NCBI GenBank assembly: GCA_023014485.1
Contig: JAJOZX010006147.1
Location: 195,001 to 259,000 of the forward strand
Origin: Bathynomus jamesi
Taxonomy: Eukaryota > Arthropoda > Malacostraca > Isopoda > Cirolanidae
Direction of reading: 5' to 3'
DNA length: 64,000 nt
The notes below the pieces were generated by a model. That model ran no database searches and had not been told where the DNA came from. It was given only the letters and a program-made list of their open reading frames with translations. How positions within the stretch are numbered: position 1 is the stretch's first letter; each line of letters opens with the position of its first letter. Shown here in pieces: positions 44,816 to 55,956 of the stretch. The position numbers were made by a program, and so were the translations under genes.

Positions 44816-45192
44816 TGTATATATATGAATCATGTAAATTTTCGTAAAAAGTTTTAGTATTATAATCGCTGCACTCCGTACGCTTTTCCACCATTTTCCA
44901 ACAGTTTTTCCCAGAGTCGATTGCTCGCTTACTGAATACAGAACATAAAATAAGGAAAACGTGGATCCAACTTTGTCGTTTTCTTGCGTACTTTCGATCG
45001 CTGTTACAAATGCTAAAACAAAAAGAAAAACAAAATCGAGGCTAAAATTTCGGTATAGAAGTTTAAAAGAGAGTTTTCAACTCCATCAACAAAAGGAGAG
45101 TTGTTGTTGTTGTTGTTGTTTTTTTACTTTATTAAAAAATAAGTTGTTTTTTTTACTATTTGAAAAACGGAAATATTGAACGATTTTTTATT

Positions 45193-45230
<38 letters not shown>

Positions 45231-45740
45231 CTGCAATATAAATTATTATAACCCTTTTGAAGGTGGTCACGGTTTGCGGTAAAACTAAATCAATATAGCG
45301 AGCTACTGTAAAGCTTTATTGAAAGGCTAGATGTAATCAGTCCTTCATATGGTGTTCAGCTTGGAAAAAAATGGATGATGTGTATAATTTATATACTTGA
45401 ATTTGGTGTTTTATTTTCAAAACACGTCTGAAATCCTAAACACGTTTTTAGTTTCTTAACTTGACGCTTTTAAACGCGTTTAAAATTTAACCTTCACGTA
45501 ATGTTTGAGTTCAGTGCTGTACTCAAAGAAAAAATATATTCCTTTAAAAAGAAAAAAATATATTCCTTTGAAAAGAAAAAATAAGAACACAAGTATAACT
45601 TCACGACTAGTTTTCAGTATAAACACAGAGCGCCATCTGTTGAGAGAAATGTCAATTAAATCCCCCCTTTTCGGCCGATGTTCATAAATAGGCTATTAAA
45701 CAAGTTAATTTTTATAAATACGGTATGTTAATCTACAATA
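43650..45740. other. Gene-free stretch with microsatellites and one tRNA-like sequence
   Basis: Mostly AT-rich. A tRNA-like sequence on the minus strand around 44140-44230 has an A-box-like TTAGCGCAATGGGTAGC, but its B box is poor. (TA)n at 44780-44812 and (TTA)n near 45203-45229. No coding sequence supported. Confidence 0.5.
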
Positions 45741-45745
45741 GTTTC

Positions 45746-45996
45746 GGATCTTTTCCGTTTGACTGCCGCCATTGAAACATAATTAAACTCCAGCCTTCTT
45801 TAGTTAGCTTTATAAGGCTAACTAACAAAAATATCACGACCTAACATAACCAATCGTCAAGATCGTACAGTTGACCTAACGATTGGTTAGGTTAGGTCGT
45901 GATATTTTCGTTAGTTAGCCTTATAAGGCTAAGTAAAGAAGACTGGGGGCACTCACCTCTTATGTTTCAATGGCGGCAGTCAAACGGAAAAGATCC
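45746..45996. repeat. Long hairpin H5 (shared core, local arms)
   Basis: Outer arms: GGATCTTTTCCGTTTGACTG ... CAGTCAAACGGAAAAGATCC, continuing through CCGCCATTGAAACATA. Inner core is the H1-type palindrome (AGTTAGC-TTATAAGGCTAACT, CAAAAATATCACGACC, CCAATCGTCAAG), centred on ATCGTACAGTTGACC. Confidence 0.92.
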
Positions 45997-46061
45997 ATAG
46001 TTTCTCCCAACTATGCATAATCATGCAAAAATGTGTGGTTATGCGTTAATATTTCCATATG

Positions 46062-46107
<46 letters not shown>

Positions 46108-46442
46108 AGCCATTAAGGAAACTACAATTTTTTTCATATAATAAAATTTCGCATGAAACAAATAAAATTTCTTATTCTTTTGCGATAAAGTATATTTTTA
46201 AACGTATTTCATACTTTCTTTCCTCACCTTTATTAAATAACGACGTCTTTCGTCGCGGTTTTTTCCCCCTCACTTCCGTTCATTTTATTGAATTTTTATT
46301 AATAGATCAATGATTCAATGTCTAATGTTGTGTACTGATACAAGGTAAAGGATAATTGAATCTCGTTAAAATGCTGAGCACGTTCAAATCCGTTCGACAT
46401 TCGACACTCATGTAATACACACACACACACACACACACACAC

Positions 46443-46475
<33 letters not shown>

Positions 46476-46756
46476 AGTGAAAATTCTATACATGTATTTG
46501 AGCGCACCTGCATCCCACTCAGACGTAGAAATAAAGCTTGGAAACTACAGGGAAGCACTCAAATTCTACTTTTATTTTTCATTTTAATAAATTGATATAA
46601 ATAATGAAATATATAAAACGAAAAAATATTGCACAGAAAATAAAAACTGAAATTGTTTTTGGTAAATCTTTCGTTGCTTTTGAGGAGAAAGATGTTTTGG
46701 TCTCACTCTTGAAGGAAGAATACGCGACGAATTGGGATGAAGAAGACAGGAGAGAC

Positions 46757-46793
<37 letters not shown>

Positions 46794-47100
46794 AAAAACA
46801 TTGGGGGAATTTGATGTCTTGTACTGTTTGTCTTTTACTCGTAGAGAGAGGTAGGGAGAGGAAGAGAGGGAATATTAAATAAGTAACTTTATGACAACAT
46901 TTTATGAGAATTAATTATTACAGGAGAAGCATTTTTTTTTTTAGAAAAACCTAACCTAATCTATAACTAAAGGAGGAGATTGTGGACACTAATCGACCAG
47001 GGAAGTACTCCGGGGAGAACGTTAGGTAGGAGACAGGAAGTGCTGGAACTCCCGTTTCTCGTCACTGTGCCCTTTAGCTGATCTTTTTCTGTCTCATCTA
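45997..47100. other. Gene-free stretch with microsatellites
   Basis: (TA)n at 46060-46106, (CA)n at 46415-46442 followed by (CT)n to 46472, (GA)n near 46757-46790. A Lys-rich 92-codon frame at 46604-46882 is partly made of the GA repeat and is not a credible gene. Confidence 0.5.
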
Positions 47101-47310
47101 CCCTGTGAGCAATCCAGCATGCTCTGTCACACACTTCTCCCTCTACTCTTCACTACACATGCATGTATTTTACACACTACACAATCCTTTGAAAATTAAA
47201 AACAAGTCATTATTAACCTTGGAGACCTTGATTTCAGCTCTCTCCTGCTTACATATTTGCGGGGGAGGGCGTTTTTGCGGCGCTCGCCCTTGGCCCTTCC
47301 TTCTGTATAA
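47100..47310 (+). repeat. LINE 3' tail, copy next to CCTAA repeats
   Basis: CTTGATTTCAGCTCTCTCC, a GGGGGAGGG run, TTTTTGCGGCGC and CTCGCCCTTGGCCCTTCCTTC, same order as the tail at 2915. The 5' body of the LINE is absent, so the copy is severely 5'-truncated. Confidence 0.7.
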
Positions 47311-47324
47311 CAAAGACTTAGAGC

Positions 47325-47440
47325 AACCCACGCCAACCTAACCCAAGAACCTAACTAGGCCCAACACACGCAAACCTAACCTAACCTAACCAATAACTAG
47401 GCTCATCCCACGCTAACCTAACCTAACTTAATCTAATCCA
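47325..47440. repeat. Degenerate CCTAA repeats (telomere-type)
   Basis: Blocks of CCTAACCTAACCTAACC and variants (AACCTAACCC, CTAACCTAACTTAATC), the sequence of the arthropod TTAGG telomere repeat, interrupted by AATAACTAGGC spacers. It starts directly after the LINE tail. Confidence 0.8.
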
Positions 47441-48815
47441 CCAAAACTTCTCAATAAAATATCGTTAGCCTAAAAGCAAAGGCCCCCCATGTATATATAT
47501 ATATATATATATGTACATTCAACTGCAAAGAACACGCAGTATAAATAACGTAAAGAACGACGCTTGTATAGGAGATATTCCGCGCAAGACGAGAAAGAGA
47601 AAACAACAAATGAAAAAATGAAGTACCACCTGGGATGTATGTATGTATGTATGTAGGGGCAATGAGTGAGAAATGGAAACAATTGTCTGCCAGAGGAAGA
47701 AAAATGAATGCAGGAAAATGTTGTATATGAAAAACGTGCTCCCAAATTGTGAATATATTGTAACAAAAACATAGAGAAAGAGCGAATTTCTCGAGCATCT
47801 ACAAGAGGCCAATGCACAAGTAAAGCCGGTTCTGAAACGTGTGAAGGAGAAAAGAAAAATGAAGAAGTTCCACGCAACACATAAAGTTAGGGAGCGCGTG
47901 AAAGAAAGCCACTTGTGGCAGGACACAGAAGAAGAATGTTTATGGGCCAAAGAGCGTCAAAAATGGAGAGGAAACGAACCTCCCCCCTCCCCCACACACA
48001 CACACACAAAAAAACTCCGCAGAACGCCAAGGAACGCCATCTTACCGAAAAAGAGCTCCAATTAATGAAAATTTGTAGCATTTATGGGTTGGTTTATATT
48101 TTTTGTTTTTTGTTTTTATAATGATTTAACACCACACACACACACACACCACACACACACACACACATGTATGCATAGCAACCGAACTAGTTAATCACAT
48201 TTTCTAGTTTCATTATAAGCGATTTGAACTTGCACATCAATAGTATATCGGCCCAACAAGTTGTAGTTTTTGATTTTTCAAATTCCTCATAATTTGTATT
48301 CCGTAAATTATGAGAATTTAATCCCGCCAACATTTTGAAAATTCTTAATGTAGCCAATATTTTTTATGTTAATAGGAAAACTATTAATGTTAATTATATT
48401 AATTATAGTTAATAGTAATTATATTCGGTTAGCAATTATTAATTATCATTAATAATATAATTAATGATAAATGTCATTATCACTAATACTAATTTTTATT
48501 AATGACGATTTTTATTGTCGTATGTATAAATTCGTCATTTTACTTAAAAAAATCACTGGAACCAAGTACATTTTACACACACACACTCCTTGTGTATCCT
48601 AAAGACTGTCACGTTCCGTAGGGTAGCCAAGAACACGCATTCAAAATTTGCTTTTTTAAACAATTATATTTGATTGAACTCCTTGACTTTTCCGAGTCTC
48701 GATAACTTTTTTATAGTTAATGGGCCCTCTATCGAAGACATTTAGCTTCTTCCCAGCCTTGCGCCGAATTCTAAATCAACTGCATACTTCGGCTTATGGG
48801 GTAGTTAGGGATTTC
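47441..48815. other. Gene-free stretch
   Basis: (TA)n near 47492-47512, ATGT repeats near 47637-47655, and (CA)n near 48000 and 48135-48170. The frames with many Ser, Phe and Tyr residues on the minus strand between 47.45 and 47.95 kb overlap in all three frames and match nothing; I do not call them genes. Confidence 0.5.
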
Positions 48816-49750
48816 ATGAGAACCACGCATGCCCTTCTCTTTCTATGGTCGGGTGCCCTTCCGTGAGGAGCGTGACGTAAACCAATGGGAAATTCCCCAC
48901 CCCCATCCCTATTTGAAGGGCATGGGGAAGATGATCAGAGGATCAGGCGGTCGACCTATCGCAGGTCTCGGTCTCCAGTTCCAAATACGTTTCACTCTCT
49001 AAACAACTTACTACGATAAGTTGCTGCACGGCGAAGCTAACTCCGGTGGCCAAAAGTCTCGGCAAGAATCGACCCAACTTCCCCAGTCAAGAGCTCTTTG
49101 CCTAAGAGCAAAGCCTCGCGTCGTTATGTGAGCCTTCCGCAGGCTGACCTTTTCAAGATAGTATAGGTCCAGTCTCCTGCAATCTGGGCATCAGCGATGG
49201 AAACCGTATCATTCGTAAGGATGACCAGGTTGGGCGTTGCACGCCGGTCGGGGTAAGTATGAGGAACTTTCTACCACCACCAAATGAATGCCTATTCAAT
49301 GGTTTCCTTGCCAGTGGTCCTGTACGAGGTTTGGTCATCCTATGCTGAACGTTTTGCAAAACCATTTATACACGCCGAGAAGTTGACTAAGTCAAGTTGT
49401 CTGGACCAGGCCTTGTGGGATCTTCAACCCAGCCAAAGAAATACTCCTGCAGGACAATCACCTCATCAGCACAGACTAAATGTTCACTTTCTGACTCGTC
49501 AAAAGATATGTTCACCGACTCAGACAGGGACATAAGTACTTTCACAGAGAACAGCACTAAACACCAACGAGTACAGCGTGTCTTCCTACAACGATTAACG
49601 AATAGATACCCGCTTATCAACCACGGGGTAATTGCCACTACATACTTCAATAAAGGTTTTGGCAGCCTTTGCATAGTCCCAGTTCTGGAACTGGCTGGGT
49701 AGGACACAATATCAGACACCAAAGTCTGGTTGACAAACGATACCGCTAAC
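48816..49750. other. GC-richer block of unknown origin
   Basis: About 0.9 kb with visibly higher GC than its surroundings and no microsatellites. It holds two overlapping plus-strand frames (49284-49535 and 49397-49702). A TATTTGAAGGGC, GGTCTCGGTCTCC and CTAACTCCGGTGG occur in its left part. I recognise no domain. It could be an LTR-type promoter region, a captured sequence or part of a gene; unresolved. Confidence 0.4.
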
Positions 49751-50056
49751 AGATAGACTTAGGCTTTTCACCTGATCGATGACGACTGTAGAAATCAAAT
49801 ATTCTTGCTACGAAGAAAGCCCCGTACCTGTAGAGTCAGTCATACTTTCCAGAACTTGGTGGAAGCACTTAACAACGAATATATATGGTCTGGGTGCATG
49901 GTTCATCAGGAGCAAAATGTAACTGAAGTTTGTGTTTACTCTTTGCAATTGTATAAAAATGTATTTGTTTTTACGCTTTGAATTACAAATACATCTATGC
50001 ATTCATATACCTCAGGAACGGCCCACAAAACCTGGATCAAACACATAGAGTATACC

Positions 50057-50449
50057 TACAGGGTTGTCCCATAGGGAAAAATAATAAAATTACAAAATAG
50101 TCCAAAAATTTATTACATAATCTGTTCAAAGTGTCCGCCGTTGTGTCGCACACATAGTTGAAGACGCAATCTCCACTGCGACAGCACTTTCTGAATCACA
50201 GTCGCAGAAATTTCTTGACACGCCTCCACAATGCGTGCTTTAAGGTGGAAAATGTTCTGAAGTTTGACCTCGTACACTTTGGCTTTCAAGTGGCCCCACA
50301 AATAAAACTCCAGCGGAGTAAGATCATAATAAAAAAATAATAAAAATAATAATAAAAATAATAAAAAAATATATTATAAATAAATTTTTGGACTATTTTG
50401 TAATTTTATTATTTTTCCCTATGGGTCCAGACTTACGGGACACCCTGTA
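50057..50449 (-). mobile_element. Deleted mariner-like element with long terminal repeats
   Basis: Left TACAGGGTTGTCCCATAGGG and right ...CCCTATGGGTCCAGACTTAC, GGGACACCCTGTA. The two ends match over about 60 bp (AAAATAATAAAATTACAAAA, TAGTCCAAAAATTTATT), with a 14-base deletion at the left. Length 393 bp, insertion at TA. Confidence 0.88.
50113..50301 (-). pseudogene. Mariner-like transposase C-terminal fragment
   Basis: 62 codons reading MWGHLKAKVYEVKLQN ... QWRLRLQLCVRHNGGHFEQIM, the end of a DD41D-type transposase from the WGHLK block to the NGGH signature. The catalytic part is deleted within this short element. Confidence 0.85.
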
Positions 50450-50587
50450 CATCTTCTAACTGTATATATATGTATACAGTCCTATACGTACTTTGCTGTA
50501 ATTCGTATACAATTACTGTTGAAGAAGATATAAATCCATACGTTGTGAGTGAATGATATAAACAAGTTTTTATTTTTTGAGGGTTTG

Positions 50588-50688
50588 TACAGTCGATTCA
50601 AAACGTCCTGTCGTGAAACTCCGTTCTTTACCGATACTTAACAGTAAGCAATATGGAGTCTCACGACAGGCCATTTGAACCGGCTGTA
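50588..50688. mobile_element. Short palindromic mini-element
   Basis: TACAGTCGATTCAAAACGTC ... GGCCATTTGAACCGGCTGTA, arms of about 38 bp. TA-flanked ends starting TACAG resemble a mariner-type mini-inverted-repeat element. Confidence 0.75.
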
Positions 50689-50799
50689 CATGCTGTTAAT
50701 TATGCTGCGATAGTAATAACAGTAATGACATAATTATTATTGATGTCAACAGTGCGTGGATTGATCACAAACACGACGCCTTTAAGTTTGCTCTAATTC

Positions 50800-50912
50800 C
50801 CTTGGCCCCTTGGCCTTGAAAGAAATTTTCCTTTTAATATACGCGCAAATTATTGATAATTCACTGCATAATTTATTTTGAACACCCTGTACATAGTTAA
50901 ATCAATACTTTA
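50800..50912. repeat. Mariner-end repeat, copy 1
   Basis: TTTAATATACG(C/T)GCAAATTAT-GATAATTC ... AACACCCTGTACATAGTTAA, ATCAATACTT. The same sequence is at 52545-52632. The AACACCCTGTA part looks like a solo transposon end. Confidence 0.75.
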
Positions 50913-51394
50913 TAGTAAGTGGTCATTTTCCTTATAATGTTATTGTAATTATAGTATTTACTCAGTTTGCATAAATCAAATTAAACTATACACGATAAAT
51001 AATGGCTTTATTGATCCAAATGCATTCTGTACATCTGAATTAGTACTTAATGTAGTTGTTATACCTTGAACCTTATATTACTAGTAGTTTTATAATATTA
51101 CTGCTAAAAGAACTTTTCCAGACAATGTAAAAAGATAGAATTTACATGAAAGTATAATTATTAAGTACTTCATAATTTAACGATTGCTACATTAATTAAT
51201 AGCTTTGAAATCATAAATTACAGCATGTCATTATTTGTCTTTGGAAAAAATGATTATTTTTGATGAGGAATCACTATTTTTTCCGTACCAACAAAAAGGA
51301 AGAAAAAAATTGGACACCAGGAAGGAGAATGAATGAGCTTTTTATTTAGTATTGTTTTTCGTGGTGCTGAGACATTTATCTAGACGTAACTTAG

Positions 51395-51465
51395 TGTAAC
51401 CTAACCTGTAATAACCCAACTTGCCTAACCTGTGATAACCCAACTTGCCTAACCTGTGATAACCC
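51395..51465. repeat. 24-bp tandem repeat, about three units
   Basis: CCTAACCTGT(A/G)ATAACCCAACTTG units; the CCTAACC part resembles the telomere repeat. Confidence 0.85.
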
Positions 51466-51469
51466 AAAG

Positions 51470-52270
51470 AATGCTTTATTTATTTTATTTATTTACTTGA
51501 AAATTGGACGTGTCGATGTGTGTAAACGCAGAGATTATTGACATAAAGTGGATATAAGCGCCAAAGTGCCACTAAACTATAAACGAGGTTCCTTATCTTA
51601 TCGTCCATGATCGTACAGATATAAATATCTGTATCAATGCCCCTTTTATAAAAGTTTTCGATGGTTAAAATGGTCATATAATAACTTCGAACTACGTAGT
51701 TCGAGCCCTTAATTTATTATGGAATGAATTTTTCTTCTCAACTCTCCTTTAGTTATCGAATTAACTCCTGTATCATTTATTTATCATGGAATATATCCTA
51801 AAAGACTGTCGGCTCTGTCTATTTTAGAATAGAGAATAAAAAGTACCAAATATACTCCGAAGGTACACTGGGAGTAAAGTGTAATGTTTTCTTTAATCCT
51901 AGCTGAAAGTGTACTGCTATCCGTATTTTCCGCTTAGTTCTAGAGTAACTAGTTTGTCAAGAAGAGAATCAACTGATCTACTCTTGAGCTACTTTAGACC
52001 TACTATCAGTATACTCTTTAAGTACACTATTTTTTCTTCCTAAAAGGTTTCTGAAAGGTTCGAAAGTGGTTAATGTTATTAACCAGTTAATGTTAATGTT
52101 ATTAACCAGTTATGAAATTTTATTACTGTCATCAAAAACAATAACATATTCAAAGGAAAACAGAATATGACCAATTATTATTTTTTTATGGTTTCGAGAA
52201 ATGTTATGTTTGTGAGCGAACTTTTTAAGAAACTATAAATTTATCGGCGGACAGTTTTTGAAGTATACAG
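51470..52270. other. Gene-free stretch
   Basis: AT-rich; nothing supported. Confidence 0.4.
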
Positions 52271-52275
52271 TATTA

Positions 52276-52356
52276 TACAGGGTGGGCCATAAGTCTCTTT
52301 ACCGAAGTGAGTTTCGTTATAATACAAAGGTAAAGCGACTTCTGGTCCACATTGTA
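52276..52356. mobile_element. Mini mariner-type element (81 bp)
   Basis: TACAGGGTGGGCCATAAGTC...TCTTTACC and, inverted, TACAATGTGGACCAGAAGTC...GCTTTACC; only about 25 bp lie between the arms. Confidence 0.8.
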
Positions 52357-52544
52357 TAACATTTGTTTTTCAGGTAGACTCATTACTTTAATTACTAAGC
52401 ACTGTATATAATAATAGTAGGACCTAATACATAAATATTAATGAGTGTACAATTTCTAATGATGTTAAAGTGTTAACATAAAAACACTACATTAATGTTT
52501 AAACAAGTCGGTAATTAGTATAAGGAATTTTATTATTTGAATTG

Positions 52545-52632
52545 AACTTTAATATACGTGCAAATTATCGATAATTCGCGGCACTTTTTCTTTTGGAACA
52601 CCCTGTACATAGTTAAATCAATACTTAATAAT
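52545..52632. repeat. Mariner-end repeat, copy 2
   Basis: Direct-repeat partner of 50800-50912, containing GGAACACCCTGTACATAGTT and AAATCAATACTT. Confidence 0.75.
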
Positions 52633-52639
52633 GGGCTCT

Positions 52640-53128
52640 CGTGTGTGTATAATATATATATATATAAAACAAACCTTGGAAATTTTTTACGTGATTTCTT
52701 GTACTTGTTTCAATAAGTTTATTTTATCATCTCTTTCTTGTCATTCCAACATGGCGGAGGTCTCGCACTTTATAATCATTGACTCTTCTTTCAAGTTTAT
52801 CTCGAAGAAGGGTCGTTCTCCGGTACATTACCGCTCCATCGTGTCCTTAAACTATGATACACGCACGACTCCTTCCAAATATTCAAGGACATTTGGTTAA
52901 ATTTCAAAATTCAAAATTCTAAAATTAAAAAATCTTTATTCAGCAAAAAGTGCGAGTGACAGAGTTTTACAATGTTTAGATATTTGATATGACATTAATA
53001 TATTCACAGTACTCTAATTTGAATATGCCGTTGGAGGCCTGGGAGATTTTTTAGATAAAATTAATGGAATTTAGTTTATTTATTACATAAAAAAGTTGAA
53101 GTGGCAAGTGATAGTAATAGTGATAACA

Positions 53129-53165
<37 letters not shown>

Positions 53166-53480
53166 GTAAAAATAAATACATTATAAAGTTTACAAAATGT
53201 TACATAATTTTAAATTAAATGATTTATTGTATAATAAGTAGAACATAAATGATGCTTAATAAAAAATAAAAAAAAATAAATTATTAAGTTGAAAGTACTG
53301 AAATTAGCATATTTTAAATAGTTGATTATAAAATGGGAACTTGTACATCAGCAGTGAACTTGTACATCAGTAGGAGACAATGAAGTGCTTTTTTTAGTGA
53401 TTTGTGAAATACATTTAGTGATGAAGCCTGCCTCATATGCGTGGGAATTCACGCCATACATCTGCTCCTTTGAAAGAGAG
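52640..53480. other. Gene-free stretch with (AAT)n
   Basis: (TAA)n at about 53131-53164; otherwise AT-rich with no supported frame. Confidence 0.45.
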
Positions 53481-53497
53481 TACATTTCCTGCAGTTT

Positions 53498-54081
53498 CTA
53501 TTGCAGAGTTACTGTAGGTTTGGGTATAAATTCCGTGGGCAGTCTGATGTTATAACGATGGTGTGTCTGATGGGCGTTCATTGCTCTTTGAATAAGTGAT
53601 GTATGTTGATTTTTATTGATAACTATGAACATATTGACAGCAACAATGAATCTGTGTAAGTCATTTAGTTTTAAAATATTTACCTCTTTAAACATTGGGT
53701 AAGGTGACTGTCTTTTGTCATCATTCGAGAGAGTTCGCAGATATTTTATGTTTTATGAATTATTTCAAAGAATGTTTTTGTATTTCTTTGAGCTACTCCA
53801 TGTTGTAATGCAATATAATAAATGTGGATGGATAAAGGAATAATATAGGGTAAAGTGTGTTTTGAGGGTCTTTTTTTATTTTAAATAATATGAAAAGAAA
53901 TCTTGATAGTTTGCATTTGATGTTGTACACGACTTTTGAAATTTAGTTTTTCATTTAAATTAATGCCAAGTACTTTAACCTCATTCACCCTTGTAACAGT
54001 AGTATTCCCAATTTTTATTTGACAGTTTATATTAATACGTTTTGTGGTAATAATCGTATAAGATGACTTTGTCAGGCCCAT
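53498..54081 (-). pseudogene. LINE reverse transcriptase C-terminal remnant
   Basis: Minus-strand reading: QIKIGNTTVTRVNEVKVLGI and NLNEKLNFKSRVQHQMQ (about 53930-54040), the palm/thumb segment that follows the YADD box in LINE reverse transcriptases, then ILKLNDLHRFIVAVNMF and THHRYNIRLPTEF (about 53540-53680), the HNTR-type C-terminus. Frameshifts between. This gives the order of an RT domain end, in a dead copy. Confidence 0.65.
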
Positions 54082-54169
54082 TAAAAGGTTAGTAGTCTAT
54101 TATATCTCCTTTTCACTTCGACCGACGTGATATTTTTTTTCCTCATTTTTATTCATATCTGACGAGAGA

Positions 54170-54184
54170 GACACACACACACAC

Positions 54185-54235
<51 letters not shown>
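54170..54235. repeat. (CA)n microsatellite
   Basis: About 60 bp of AC repeat. Confidence 0.95.
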
Positions 54236-54237
<2 letters not shown>

Positions 54238-54328
54238 TTTTGGTTCTAGAAAACAGTACTGCATTTTATCACTTATTTTGTAACTGTTTTTTATTGCTTC
54301 ATTGCCAGCTTTGTAATAATGTATTTTC

Positions 54329-54329
<1 letters not shown>

Positions 54330-54382
<53 letters not shown>
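54330..54382. repeat. (GT)n microsatellite
   Basis: About 50 bp of GT repeat, the inverse of the tract 100 bp upstream. Confidence 0.95.
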
Positions 54383-54386
<4 letters not shown>

Positions 54387-54389
54387 GAT

Positions 54390-55080
54390 AAACCCGTCAA
54401 ACACGACTGACTCTATAACTCTGTAGTATACTTAAGTGATAAAATACCCTTTTTCTTTCTTTGCAGAAGATACAAATTTGGTTTCATCGAGACTTTTTCC
54501 GTAAATTTATTGTATGTAAAGCTGCACATTTTGTCTATTCCTTTAATACACTAACTCTATTTTCTTTGTAAGGGGACCCAAACGTATACGAAAAGAGGAG
54601 TTTTTATGAATTCTTTTCTGTTTTTAAATTAATATTCTGTTGAATCATATTTTTATAGAGTGTCTTTGTATTCTCTATAATTCATTGTATATATCCCTCC
54701 TCCCTTCCGAATAATTCAAGTACCAAGAACAATTCATAGAAACGCTTAATTTACGTGCAACGCTCGTGATTTGGCTAAAAACACAGGATGTGTTGTGCGC
54801 CGAAAGAGTATATGTAGATGTCTTATAGTTGTCTCGTGCAGTTGATGCTCGTGATATATCACAATTTACCAACGTCGTATGATTAGGCAGTTAAATTTAA
54901 AGTCAGGAGCAAAAGGTTCAAACTAGTGGGATTGCAAGTACAATAGACTGTTCATAAAACTTTTCCAACAAACAAACCAGACACTGACCACGCAGATAGC
55001 GAATTCCAGCACAAAGTCTACAACTATCGTAAATAAAGTTATTGTTCTGTTCTCAGACGAGTTTCAATTTAATCAATTCA
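54390..55080. other. Spacer between microsatellites and Polinton
   Basis: AT-rich, no supported feature apart from an AATAAA at about 55033. Confidence 0.4.
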
Positions 55081-55082
55081 CA

Positions 55083-55340
55083 TCAAAAGGGCGCAAATAG
55101 ATAGAGCAGGTATGCATGTTGATATTTTGCACCTTTGTGGAACAAAATATCAACTTGGTACTCGTTGAACACTGACTGGTACGTCGAATAGCACCATATG
55201 ACTTTATGCACAAATTTTGAGAACATCTCCCCCTTATCTTTAATGATTTTAAGCATAAACACAGTTTTACCACATCCTGTAGGGCCAGATATAATACATG
55301 TGGTCGGCCTCGTGAACCTGAATTTTTCTATAGAATCCAT
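55083..55340 (-). pseudogene. Polinton ATPase, N-terminal fragment
   Basis: 85 codons starting MDSIEKFRFTRPTTCIISGP and carrying an intact-looking Walker A (GPTGCGKT). The first about 65 residues match the N-terminus of the ATPase at 60.7-61.3 kb closely; after that the frame runs into unrelated sequence. The fragment lies just beyond the protease, where a second unit of the element would begin if the gene cluster were concatenated. The Walker A here differs from the long copy at one residue. Confidence 0.85.
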
Positions 55341-55425
55341 CTCTAACGCGTCACACTCCTAAGTGGAACATTTACAAAATATAATAAAAATTCAAGTGGT
55401 GCTCCTTTACAATCTTGTTTTTCCT
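55131..55425 (-). repeat. Direct repeat of ATPase 5' region, copy at the 3' end of the cluster
   Basis: About 90 percent identical by eye to 61120-61413, including 80 bp upstream of the ATPase start (AAGTGGAACATTTAC-AAATA). Homology stops sharply at both ends. Confidence 0.85.
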
Positions 55426-55570
55426 TGGAAATACATTGGAAATATTGAAGTTACAATTTATATACGCATAAAATCACACAATACACCGAGTGCGCACAAA
55501 CAGGAACCTTTTTTTTATCTGCATGCATACCAATTCATCATTCAGCTGTGTGACACTAGTCGAATAATTT

Positions 55571-55956
55571 TTAAAAATTTATAAATTCCTTTCTACGTGC
55601 CATGTGAAAGAGAAATGAAAGGTAGTACATGCCGCAAGTATTACTAAAGTATCCCTGGAATCGGTAAGGACTCAAGACAATTTCGGGATATGCAACTGTT
55701 CGAGAAATTTTACAATAATAGCGTCATTCCAAGGATGAGTCCCCATCGAGATAAAATAGTACATTCTTTCCCTATTTTTAAAATAGATGACTAACCAATG
55801 AATCTCTTCACTACCAATAACATCCGTGTTTACAATAAGTGCGCCGCAGTCTCTCGTAGCAGATATCTTCAATGTTTCATTCTTCGCAACACCGATAAAT
55901 TTAGAGCGTGTGATTCGGTCACTATTCATTACTCTCTGAAGTGTATTCGCATCCAT
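55571..55956 (-). pseudogene. Polinton cysteine protease (adenain-like), frameshifted
   Basis: The frame starts MDANTLQRVMNSD at 55956, with EIHWLVIYFKNRE holding the histidine of the catalytic triad, and ends its first open stretch at 55672. The rest, including the block NTCGMYYLSFLFH with the nucleophile cysteine, lies in another frame down to about 55571, so there is a frameshift near 55680. Such proteases mature capsid proteins of adenoviruses and Polintons. The gene directly follows the major capsid gene; the capsid stop lies a few bases before the protease start. About 128 residues, short for the family. Confidence 0.8.

Noticed and set aside
46604..46882. Lys/Glu-rich 92-codon frame
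   Set aside because: Much of it is the (GA)n tract translated as Arg-Glu repeats.
47451..47950. Three overlapping minus-strand frames of 115-143 codons rich in Ser, Phe and Tyr
   Set aside because: All three frames are open at once, which points to compositional bias and not coding; one is partly a TA microsatellite.
53131..54382. CRISPR-like or regular spaced arrays
   Set aside because: The periodic sequences are plain microsatellites without spacers; the window is eukaryotic.
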